Positions 44,958-53,221 of a stretch of DNA of 64,000 nt are shown here, piece by piece (within the stretch, counting starts at the first letter, position 1; every line of letters starts with the position of its first letter). The DNA lies in contig NZ_JABEKU010000002.1 in assembly GCF_013283665.1 (NCBI RefSeq), positions 246,863 to 310,862 of the forward strand, given 5' to 3'. The notes under the pieces were generated by a model. That model did no database searches. It was not told where the DNA came from and saw nothing but the letters and a program-made list of their open reading frames with translations. Source of the stretch: Ensifer sesbaniae. GTDB lineage: Bacteria > Pseudomonadota > Alphaproteobacteria > Rhizobiales > Rhizobiaceae. Both the position numbers and the translations under genes were made by a program.

Positions 44958-45434
44958 GTCGCTGCCCTCGCGCTGCTCTATGCCTCCTTAAACCGACCTC
45001 GACTTAAGGAAAAAGACATGCAGAAAATCAAAGTGCTAAAGCGATCTTTGCGCGTCTCATGAGGCGCGCTGCGCTGTAGCCCGTCCCGGATATTCGAACC
45101 CATTGCCTGGTCGGCGCAGGCACCGATCATCCAGACCATCCGGCGCGATGACCTTGCCCCGCAACTGACGCTCGCTTTTCTCGCAATATCAATCCTCCAT
45201 TGTCACTAAGGCGCCGTCAAGGCTCGAGAGCCAGCCCATTCGGCTGGAGCGCTCGGTTAATATTATTGATTACTTGCAAAGCTCCCCATGATACAAATGC
45301 AGCGTTTTAAGAAGCTGACCGAATGAAGATTGCAAGGGTTCGGACTGGTTCGACAGCCAGCTGACATCCATCACGTTTACTAGATATTTCCGCGCCAAGT
45401 CATTGTTATTGCGAAATTGCCGAGGCTTCTCCTG
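44958..45434. other. 477-base intergenic region with hairpins
   Basis: Between the epimerase gene and the divergent GNAT-like gene lies no supported gene. Besides the palindromic element at 45035-45080 it has two small adjacent inverted repeats, GGCTC-GA-GAGCC (45221-45232) and CCAGCC-CATTC-GGCTGG (45231-45247), and an AT-rich patch near 45255-45275 that may hold a promoter. Confidence 0.4.
45035..45080. repeat. Imperfect palindromic intergenic element
   Basis: Outer arms GCTAAAGCG (45035-45043) and CGCTGTAGC (45072-45080) and inner arms GCGCGTCTCA (45050-45059) and TGAGGCGCGC (45060-45069) form an extended hairpin with one mismatch in each arm pair. The layout resembles short repetitive intergenic palindromes that I associate with rhizobial genomes; copy number cannot be checked within one window and no second copy was noticed here. 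Confidence 0.5.
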
Positions 45435-46550
45435 ATGCCTGAGATTCGCCCCTTGCAGGCCCATGATCTCCCAGTTGTCGCCGACATGTTCCAGCGCGAA
45501 CTGCGCAGGCAACGCACCCCGGCGCCGCCATCTCTTGCCGGCTACCTCAAACGCCTCTATTTGGACGCCACCAATAGTGACGTTGGGTCACCATCGCTCG
45601 TACACATCGGAGACAACGGCAATGTCTCTGGCTTTGTCGGCGTGACATCCATGCCTATGCGCTTCGCGGACATCAGGCTAAGCGCCTCGATCTGCGGGTC
45701 ACTGATGGTCAACGCCGATCAGCGCAACGATCTCGCCGGCGCAAGGCTTCTCAAGGCCTTCCTGGCCGGCCCCCAGGACATCTCGTTCAGCGAGACGGCA
45801 AGCGATGTCACGGCACACATGTGGATGACGTTGCGCGGCTCGATCCTGATGAAATACAGCCTCGACTGGGTTAAGATCATCCGGCCAGCGAGCTTTGTCG
45901 TTGCGGCGGCCAAAGCGAAAGTTCCGCTCGCTGGCCTGGCAACTCCACTTGCGCGCCTCGCCGATGCGGGCCTCGGGCTCTATCGCAACGGAGATTTCTC
46001 GCGCTGGTTCGGCGCCAATGCGGCTACGTCGCAAACGGGTCGCTACACGCTGGCAGACATTGATGAGGAGGGTTTCTCGAGCCTCATCGGCCAGTTTACG
46101 TCGAAGTTCCCGGTGCATCCGGCATGGGACGATGCCTTGCTTCGGCGCATCATGTCGGATGCATCGACCAAGCAGGATTTCGGCGGAACGGTACGATGTA
46201 CTGTGTCCGCCCGAACGAGCGCGATTATCGGAGCCTTCATGTATTTCGGGGACGCTGGCGACATTGGTCATGTCCTCCAGGTGCTGGCCCTGCCCGGCCA
46301 AGCGGGAGCCGTGATCGACTGCCTGATCGCGCATGCGGCCGCAGCCGGCCTCGCCGGCATCAGGGGGCGAACTCAACCTGCGCTGCTGGAGGCGATGCTT
46401 GGCCGGCGGATCTTCTTCTTCAACGTCAATTCGACGGTGGTGCACGCCCGCGATCCGGAACTCGTCCGGCAGTTTCAGGCCGGCAATGGTTTCTTCAACG
46501 GGCTCGTAGGCGAGCATAGGAGCCGCATATTCGGCGACCGGTTCGATTAA
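45435..46550 (+). CDS. GNAT-like acyltransferase-type protein of the polysaccharide cluster
   Basis: The 371-residue protein starts MPEIRPLQAHDLPVVADMFQ, a typical GNAT beginning, with GNVSGFVGVTSMPMRF as central strands. A second acyltransferase-like half is suggested by GAFMYFGDAGDIGHVLQVLALPGQAGAVIDCLIAHAAAAGLAGIRG. So it may be a double GNAT fold as in some N-acyltransferases. It could acylate a sugar precursor or the glycan. ATG 45435 is preferred by similarity; the strand is opposite to the rest of the cluster. The substrate is unknown and the family call is moderate. Confidence 0.68.
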   Translation: MPEIRPLQAHDLPVVADMFQRELRRQRTPAPPSLAGYLKRLYLDATNSDVGSPSLVHIGDNGNVSGFVGVTSMPMRFADIRLSASICGSLMVNADQRNDLAGARLLKAFLAGPQDISFSETASDVTAHMWMTLRGSILMKYSLDWVKIIRPASFVVAAAKAKVPLAGLATPLARLADAGLGLYRNGDFSRWFGANAATSQTGRYTLADIDEEGFSSLIGQFTSKFPVHPAWDDALLRRIMSDASTKQDFGGTVRCTVSARTSAIIGAFMYFGDAGDIGHVLQVLALPGQAGAVIDCLIAHAAAAGLAGIRGRTQPALLEAMLGRRIFFFNVNSTVVHARDPELVRQFQAGNGFFNGLVGEHRSRIFGDRFD

Positions 46551-46638
46551 CGGCTCAAGGCAACGGCGAGCGACACCAAACGCTGCGCATTCCGCATGGC
46601 CAGATCACGTTCGCCCCGTCAGCGCGGTAGTGGCGGAT

Positions 46639-48981
46639 TTAGAACGCATAGGCGAGGATATCACCAACCTGGCTGCTCATCGGTCCGAAACGACAGGCGT
46701 TTCGCATTGATTTCGACGCGCAATAGCGGTTGACGGCACGCGTCGTGCCGCCCGTGAGGGTTCCGTTCAGCGGGCCGCTGTAGAAGGCGACCTCCTTGAG
46801 CCGGTATTGTGCGAGATAGATGTAAGCGTTCGGATGCGTGGTCCGCATCATACGAATGAGAGATTGACGCTGCTCCGCCGACAGTTCCTGCATACGGACC
46901 GCTACCGACTTAAGGTCACGCTGCGAAGTCGCTGCCGAAAACAGCATTTCCTCCACAATCCGGTCGCCTCGCGACAGCCGCGAGGAAACCTCGGCGAACA
47001 ATTGCTGGGCTCGTTCCATATCGGGCTTGAAGAAGGTTGTGCGTCCATAGCGGCGGCCATCGCGGTAGTAGCTGATTAGGTGGCGTGCGGCGGCAATGTT
47101 GCCGTCGCTGGCGGCGCGCTCGAGGAGTGCCGCCGCGCCCTTGGCGTCGCGCTTCATGCCCATGCCGTAGATCATGGCGTCAGCGAGAGGAATGACCGCG
47201 TCCTTTAGGCCCATGGTTTCGGCCTTGCGTAGGGCGACAATGCCTTCGGGCGCTCTGCCGGCATTGCGCAAAAGGCTTTGCGACAGCGCGGTCCCCAGTA
47301 TGAGAAGCCCGTAGGGATCGCCGGCCTTTGCCGCCTGCCGATAATATTCCGCCGCACGTCGACCATTGCTGGGCTGCAGCTTCCCTTCGCGGTAGAGATC
47401 GCCGAGCCTTATCAGGCCTTGCGTCCAGCCGAGCGACGCGGCCTCGGCATATTCCTGCATCGCCGCGTGCAAATCGGGTGATCCGGCATCGCCTCGCGCT
47501 AACAGGTCCCCCATCACGACATGGGCTTCGCCTTCGCCGCTCTCCGTGGCCTTCTTGACGATCGCGCGACCAGCAACGACATCCTGCGCGGTGCCCTGCC
47601 CACGCGCGATCATGGCTCCCGCTCGGACCGCACCGATAATGCTGCCGCGCGCGGCCGCCTGACGATAATAGTCCAGCGCCTTCGGCAGGTTCACGGCGAC
47701 CGTTTTTCCGTCACTGTAGAAATCGCCGAGACGCACCAGTGCGTCCGCGTCGTCGAGATCGGCGGCGCGCTCGTATGCTGCCACCGAGGCAGCCCCATCG
47801 ACATCACCCGATTCCGGTTCGCGCAGGAGATCGCCGAGGCTGATCAGCGCCGCTGCGTTGCCGGCATCCGCAATCCGTCGAACCATATTGCGCCCCGTTT
47901 CGACGTCACGGAGCGTGCCAGAACCATGCGCCGTCATCTCACCCAGTCGCAGCAGGGCGTGGGCATTGCCGGCGTCAGCGGCGCGCTTGTAGTAACCGAA
48001 TGCCAACCCGGCATCGGGCGGAAAGGGGGCCGGGATCGTTCCGCTGTAGATGTCACCGAGAAATATGAGCGCCTCTACATCTCCCGTGTCGGCCATCGAC
48101 CTGATCGTGGTCAGTGCACCGTCGACATCCTGCTCAGTCCCACGCCCGCGTAAGGTCAATTCGGCGACACGCAGCTGTCCGAGCGGAAGCCCCGCCTCGG
48201 CGGCCTTTTCGTAGAACTCGAAAGCCTTGTCGAAGTCAGGTTTGCCGCCACGACCACCGCCGCCGACCAGATCTCCCAGGCTCAGCAGCGCGTCCGAGCG
48301 TCCAAGCGCCGCCGACCTGGCATAGGCCACCTTGGCACCCTCGATATCGACAGGCCCCGCATCACCCCCGCTCAGCAGATCGCCAAGCGAAGCGAGCGCA
48401 TGGACATTGTCTTGGTCGGCGAGGGAGCGCACCAGTGCGCGTCCAGCCGACACGTCCTTCGCAGTTCCTTCGCCACGCGCCAGCATTTCGCCACTGCGCA
48501 AGATGCCGGTTGCGCTGCCCGCCGCCGCGGCGCGCCGGTAATATGCGTAGGCGCGCGGCAGATCGATCGGCAGGGCCGTTGCGTTCGCATGGCTGTAGAA
48601 CCCTCCCAGCAGAGCAAGCGCCGTGCCGTCGCCTCCGGCAGCAACTTCCTCGATGAGCGAGAGCCCCCCTGTGACATCGGACTGCGTACCTTGGCCAAGA
48701 ATGCGCATCTCACCCACACGGAGCTTAGCCGCCAGGCTGCCGGCATCGGCCGCCCGCTGGTAATATTCCAAAGCCTTGGCAGGGTCGCGGTCGGCATTAT
48801 CCTCATCGCTGTAAAGATCGCCTAGCCTCAACAGCGCTTCGGCATTGCCGACGCGTTCGGCGATGCCGGGATTACCGGACGCTGGAGGACTATCCCCATC
48901 AGCAGCCGTTTCCGCCGACCAGGCAGCACCCGCCAGGGTCAGAACGACCACCGACAACACGAGATGAGATGTCCGCCACAA
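46639..48981 (-). CDS. Large secreted Sel1-repeat protein with peptidoglycan-binding-like end
   Basis: This protein of about 780 residues has a signal peptide (HLVLSVVVLTLAGAAWSAE) and at least 16 tandem Sel1 repeats (A-x-x-Y-Y-x-x-A-A-x-x-G-x-x-x-A-x-x-x-L-G-D-L-Y). The C-terminal LKEVAFYSGPLNGTLTGGTTRAVNRYC resembles a peptidoglycan-binding type 1 domain. Sel1 proteins act as scaffolds; AlgK of alginate export is an example. GGGAG lies seven bases before a TTG codon at 48981, which I choose; TTG 48987 is too near the site. It neighbours a second Sel1 giant of similar design. Role in polysaccharide assembly or export through the periplasm is inferred from context. Confidence 0.86.
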   Translation of the reverse strand: MWRTSHLVLSVVVLTLAGAAWSAETAADGDSPPASGNPGIAERVGNAEALLRLGDLYSDEDNADRDPAKALEYYQRAADAGSLAAKLRVGEMRILGQGTQSDVTGGLSLIEEVAAGGDGTALALLGGFYSHANATALPIDLPRAYAYYRRAAAAGSATGILRSGEMLARGEGTAKDVSAGRALVRSLADQDNVHALASLGDLLSGGDAGPVDIEGAKVAYARSAALGRSDALLSLGDLVGGGGRGGKPDFDKAFEFYEKAAEAGLPLGQLRVAELTLRGRGTEQDVDGALTTIRSMADTGDVEALIFLGDIYSGTIPAPFPPDAGLAFGYYKRAADAGNAHALLRLGEMTAHGSGTLRDVETGRNMVRRIADAGNAAALISLGDLLREPESGDVDGAASVAAYERAADLDDADALVRLGDFYSDGKTVAVNLPKALDYYRQAAARGSIIGAVRAGAMIARGQGTAQDVVAGRAIVKKATESGEGEAHVVMGDLLARGDAGSPDLHAAMQEYAEAASLGWTQGLIRLGDLYREGKLQPSNGRRAAEYYRQAAKAGDPYGLLILGTALSQSLLRNAGRAPEGIVALRKAETMGLKDAVIPLADAMIYGMGMKRDAKGAAALLERAASDGNIAAARHLISYYRDGRRYGRTTFFKPDMERAQQLFAEVSSRLSRGDRIVEEMLFSAATSQRDLKSVAVRMQELSAEQRQSLIRMMRTTHPNAYIYLAQYRLKEVAFYSGPLNGTLTGGTTRAVNRYCASKSMRNACRFGPMSSQVGDILAYAF

Positions 48982-49004
48982 CGCCAAACTCCCTTACGAG
49001 TTAC

Positions 49005-51173
49005 TCAATGCTGAGCGCCGTCATCCAGCGCCACAGCTGAAAGGCCCCCAGCCTCGACCGCCCTCAGATAATATTCAGCCGCCTTCTTACCATCCGCGGG
49101 AACGCCCCTGCCGTCGCGATAGAGATCTCCAAGCCGGAGCAAGGCGTCGGCCCTTCCCAGCTTGGCCGCACTCTCATAAGCCGCTACCGCGGCCCGACCA
49201 TCGACCGGCCCAACGGCGCCCGACAGATGAAGATCGCCAAGCACCACATAGGCATAGGGGTCACCCCCAACGCCAACTTGCGTGACCATGGCAAGGCCTG
49301 CCGCAATGTCTTGTGCCGTGCCTTCGCCGCGGGCAGTCATCTCACCCTGCCGCAACCTGCCGGTCGCGTCACCGGCAAGCCCGGCCCTGCGGTAATAGTC
49401 GAATGCCTTGCCGGGATCGGCGGGAACCGGTCCACCTTGGCGATAGATATCGCCAATACGCACCAAGGCGTCGTAACGCCCATGCTCGGCCGCTTTCTCA
49501 TAGACACGCACGGCTTCCGGCACATTGGCGACCCCCACTGAGCCATCGGCCATCAGATCTCCCAGCGAGACGAGTGCATTGCTGTCGCTGGCATCGGCCG
49601 CCGCACGCACCAGCGCCAAGCCAGCGGCGACATCCCTGGCGGTGCCCTGGCCACGCACCATCATCATGCCAGCCATCACCTTGCCATTCAGGCTTCCGGC
49701 GTCAGCCGCCTTCCTAAAATAGCCGTAGGCGCGGGCAGGATCGGCCGGCAATATCCCGTCGATGCCACGCTGGTAGGTCGCGCCGAGCAGGTTGAGCGCA
49801 TTGGTGTCCCCGAGATCGGCAAGCGCGTTCATCTGTGCGAGACCCCTGGCGACATCGCGATCGGTACCCCGCCCGAGCAAGGTCATTTCACCGACACGGA
49901 GTTTGCCAGCCGGATTTCCCGCCGTCGAAGCCCTGCCGTAGTAGGCGAACGCCTTGGGCAGATCCTGCTTCACCGCACCGCTGCGGCTGTAGAGATCACC
50001 GAGCCGGATCAGCGCATCGGAATGGCCGAAGGTCGCGGCCTTTTCGTATGCGGCGACTGCGCCCGGCACGTCCACCGAAGCCACGGTCGCATCGCTCAAG
50101 AGGTCACCCAGCGCAATCAGCGCGAAGGCGTCGCCATGATCGGCGAGACCCGCCAGCATTGCGCGCCCGGCCTCATAGGATTGGTCCACACCGCGGCCGC
50201 GCGCCAGCATCTCGCCGGCGCGCAAGATGCCGGTCTCATCCCCGCTGTCGGCTGCTCGGCGGAAATAGCCGTAGGCTCTGGCAAAATCGACCGAGATAAC
50301 GCCACCGTCCGAGCGACTGTAGAGAGAGCCGAGCAAGACGAGCCCAGCGGGATTTCGCGTGCGCGAAACCACGTCTTCGATCATCGCCAGCCCGCCATCG
50401 ACATCCTGTGTGACGCCTTGGCCCAAGGCGGTCATTTCGCCAATGCGCAGTTTCGCCGGCTCATAGTCCAAGCTCGCGGCCTTTCGGTAAAGGGCCATCG
50501 CACGCGCCGGATCCAGGGCCACCATACCTTGGCCGGCCGGACGATAAAGGTCGCCCAACAGCACCAGCGCTTCGGGATTGCCGGCGTTGGCAAGTGCCTC
50601 AATCATTGCGAGCCCCCTGCCGACGTCACGGGCAACACCTTGACCGCGCACCAGCATTTCGCCCACGCGCAGCTTGCCATCGTCACTTCCGGCCTTGGCC
50701 GCCTGATCATAGAAGCGAAATGCCCGGCGCGGATCGGCTGCAACCACCCTGCCCTGGCTGTAGAGATCCCCCAGCCGCAACAGCGCATCAGCGCTCCCCA
50801 TCACCGCCGCTTCCATGTAGAGTTTGGTGGCGGCGAAGGGGTCGGCCGTGGCGTCTTTGACAGGGCCGACCAGATCAGAGGGTGGAATGATTGCGTAGAG
50901 AGCACCCGGCCGATCCGGGTTGCCGAGCCTGCGATAAAAGGCGAGGGCCGCATCCGCTGCTGCAGCGGTTGTCTTGCCGTCACGGTAGAGATCGCCGAGC
51001 GCCACGTAGGATCCGGCCAAGGCCCTGACGAAGCCATCCGGCTGTTTCGGTTGCCCGGTATTCTCGCTCTCAAAGACCAGTGGCGGTACCGTCGGGAGGT
51101 TCTCCCCGATGCTGGCTTGCGCCGACATTGCCGACAACACGGCGCTGGCCAACCAAAACCATCCGATACGCAT
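49005..51173 (-). CDS. Second large secreted Sel1-repeat protein
   Basis: The 722-residue protein has a signal peptide (MRIGWFWLASAVLSAMSAQA) and Sel1 repeats over almost its full length. Repeats alternate between types: one with RVGEMLVRGQGVARDV and G-L-A-M-I, one with A-L-V-x-L-G-D-L, and one with VDVPGAVAAYEKAA-x-G-x-x-D-A-L-I-R-L-G-D-L-Y. These return in groups of two or three, giving a super-repeat of roughly 70-110 residues. It lacks the peptidoglycan-binding-like end of its neighbour. GGGAG nine bases before ATG 51173 fixes the start. Both proteins are probably paralogous scaffolds of a periplasmic export complex. Confidence 0.86.
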   Translation of the reverse strand: MRIGWFWLASAVLSAMSAQASIGENLPTVPPLVFESENTGQPKQPDGFVRALAGSYVALGDLYRDGKTTAAAADAALAFYRRLGNPDRPGALYAIIPPSDLVGPVKDATADPFAATKLYMEAAVMGSADALLRLGDLYSQGRVVAADPRRAFRFYDQAAKAGSDDGKLRVGEMLVRGQGVARDVGRGLAMIEALANAGNPEALVLLGDLYRPAGQGMVALDPARAMALYRKAASLDYEPAKLRIGEMTALGQGVTQDVDGGLAMIEDVVSRTRNPAGLVLLGSLYSRSDGGVISVDFARAYGYFRRAADSGDETGILRAGEMLARGRGVDQSYEAGRAMLAGLADHGDAFALIALGDLLSDATVASVDVPGAVAAYEKAATFGHSDALIRLGDLYSRSGAVKQDLPKAFAYYGRASTAGNPAGKLRVGEMTLLGRGTDRDVARGLAQMNALADLGDTNALNLLGATYQRGIDGILPADPARAYGYFRKAADAGSLNGKVMAGMMMVRGQGTARDVAAGLALVRAAADASDSNALVSLGDLMADGSVGVANVPEAVRVYEKAAEHGRYDALVRIGDIYRQGGPVPADPGKAFDYYRRAGLAGDATGRLRQGEMTARGEGTAQDIAAGLAMVTQVGVGGDPYAYVVLGDLHLSGAVGPVDGRAAVAAYESAAKLGRADALLRLGDLYRDGRGVPADGKKAAEYYLRAVEAGGLSAVALDDGAQH

Positions 51174-51328
51174 GCGCCCAAGCTCCCGACACGCGCGCTG
51201 CATCAAAAACGCAGCACAGCCAAAAACGGCAACATAAAAAACACGCACTGCATTTCCCGGCAGGAACAACTTGATGTGCTCCGCTCTTCAGCCGCTTTAG
51301 CCTGTCGCCGAGCCTCTGAACTGCCGAT

Positions 51329-53221
51329 CTATTTGACCCATTCTCCCATTTTGATCCCCGCGCCATCCGGCGCGAAGACCTTGGCGTCCGACGTCGCCTT
51401 CACCAGCCGGAACCGCGCCGAAGTGAGCAACGCACTCTCGATCGAATCGAGCGAACCTTTCGGCATGACACGAAGATCGTCGACGTAGGCCTTCTGGCTT
51501 CGCGTGATGTAAATGAACGCCGTCCCCGGCGGTCGGCCTTGCAACCAGCGTGACAGTTCTCCGGCCGGATCAGCAAGCACGGCGGCAATGGACTGCTTGC
51601 TCTCCATCGAAATAGGCACATAGGCGAAGTGCTCATAGTTCATGAACTGCTCGGGGTAGTTGGGAGCCCCTTCGATCAGCATCGACCCCACCGGCGCATT
51701 TGCGTAGAGCCATTGCGAAACCTCTACTTCATCATGCGTGAAGGTGTACTGCCGGTCCTTGCCGTTGTTGGCGAGCACGAACGCCACCGAAAGCAGCGCG
51801 CCCAGCGTGCCCAAGAGATAGCGGGCAACAGCGTCCCGCTCCGTGCTTGGCGAAGGAAAGAACAGGGCGGCGGCGAAGAAGGCCAGAAATGGGAGGGCGA
51901 AGAGATAGACGCGGAAGGCGATCTCGCCCCCATAAGAGGTCGCAATCAGGAGGAACGCCGGGGCGAGCGTCAACATCACCGCGGGACCGTCACGGTAACC
52001 TGCCGCAAGCCGCCGCAAGCCACCAAGCAGCGCCGCCAACGCGATGACGCCCGTGAGCGCACGCGATGCCCAGGACACGACCACCTGCCCAGGACTGACG
52101 ATCGACGTATCGACCAAGCGGTCGCCGATCTCGGCCGAAGTGTCACCAAATCGGTGAACCAGTTCCGGCAGGACCGACGCCAGATAGCCGTCCGCGTAAT
52201 ACAGGAGCCAACCGGCCTCGACCAGCAATGCGAAGGCGAAGTAACCGAGGCTGATCTGCCCCAGAAGCCACAGGCCGCAGAGGGCGGCAAGCATGATCAT
52301 CGGCGTGAGCGGGTGCGTGGTCACGATGGCGACGATCAGCACCATGGCCAGGATTGATGCTGCCAGCCTTGCACGCGGCGTGAGCCCCGGCATCGACGGC
52401 GGCTGCCCGCGCGAGGCGAAGGCAAGGTAACGACCGAGGACGCCTGCCCAACCGCGACGGCCGGGATCGGCCCAGATATGCTCGACCCGAAGTGGTCCTA
52501 CGCAAAGCGCGATGAGCATCAGGTAGAAGAGCAAGGCTATTCCCTGCGGCGAGTAATAGTCCTGGCCGATCCAGTTTCCGACCGCGAAGAACCAGACGCC
52601 CCCCCATATCAGTCTCAGATCCGTGGTGAAGCGGCGAAAGATGAGGGGGAGCACCAGCACGTAAAACAGGTTGAGAGCCGGTGGCGAAAACCGAACGATG
52701 TTGGCAAGCTCGATCGGCTTGATGTCGAACAACGCGGCGAGCTCGGCGCTGGCGACAAAGAAGCCAGGCCAGTTTCTGTAAGCCGCCAGGAACGGCGCGG
52801 TCGCGTCTATCTGACCGTGCCGCTGCACATAGTCTACGATGCCGACGTGTTTCCAGGCCCAGGCATAGCGCAGTTCATCGTAAACGATCGCGGGCGTGCC
52901 ATGCAGCAGCAACACCAGCATGACAATTTGCAACATCGGAATGCGGGTCTCGCGCACGTCGCGCTTCAGGCTGAACGCAAAACCAAGCCCCACCACCGCA
53001 TAGGCCATCCAAATCGTGGGAGGCAGGACGGAGAACAGGCCGTAGTCGTCCACCTTCGCCGGATCGATGCGGTAGAGGCTCACGATCCAGAGCGCGAACG
53101 CAAGCCCCAGGCAGCCAAGTGACAACGTGGCCGAACGAGTCGACGCATCGGCGACCTTCTTCGGCGCCGGCTGTTCAGCGGTCGGCACAATGGCAAGGGC
53201 GTCGGTCGCTGCCACATTCAC
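51329..53221 (-). CDS. Polytopic membrane protein of the polysaccharide cluster
   Basis: The 630-residue protein has about 12 predicted membrane helices followed by a soluble C-terminal part of about 130 residues (from YTFTHDEVEVSQWLYANAPVG). Large periplasmic loops such as DELRYAWAWKHVGIVDYVQRHG and VDTSIVSPGQ recall GT-C or PMT-like glycosyltransferases and O-antigen ligase-like proteins, but no DxD-type signature is certain. It starts with GTG at 53221, with AAGGAGG at ideal distance and a four-base overlap with the flippase-kinase gene. It may transfer lipid-linked sugars or polymerise the repeat unit. Function not proven. Confidence 0.78.
   Translation of the reverse strand: MNVAATDALAIVPTAEQPAPKKVADASTRSATLSLGCLGLAFALWIVSLYRIDPAKVDDYGLFSVLPPTIWMAYAVVGLGFAFSLKRDVRETRIPMLQIVMLVLLLHGTPAIVYDELRYAWAWKHVGIVDYVQRHGQIDATAPFLAAYRNWPGFFVASAELAALFDIKPIELANIVRFSPPALNLFYVLVLPLIFRRFTTDLRLIWGGVWFFAVGNWIGQDYYSPQGIALLFYLMLIALCVGPLRVEHIWADPGRRGWAGVLGRYLAFASRGQPPSMPGLTPRARLAASILAMVLIVAIVTTHPLTPMIMLAALCGLWLLGQISLGYFAFALLVEAGWLLYYADGYLASVLPELVHRFGDTSAEIGDRLVDTSIVSPGQVVVSWASRALTGVIALAALLGGLRRLAAGYRDGPAVMLTLAPAFLLIATSYGGEIAFRVYLFALPFLAFFAAALFFPSPSTERDAVARYLLGTLGALLSVAFVLANNGKDRQYTFTHDEVEVSQWLYANAPVGSMLIEGAPNYPEQFMNYEHFAYVPISMESKQSIAAVLADPAGELSRWLQGRPPGTAFIYITRSQKAYVDDLRVMPKGSLDSIESALLTSARFRLVKATSDAKVFAPDGAGIKMGEWVK

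Noticed and set aside
46639-51173. Dense DNA-level repeats suggesting a CRISPR or satellite array
   Set aside because: The repetition is at protein level (Sel1 repeats); no identical direct repeats with regular spacers exist.
50022-51488. 488-codon plus-strand frame opposite the Sel1 gene
   Set aside because: Antisense shadow of a repeat protein gene; repeats in the opposite strand explain its length.
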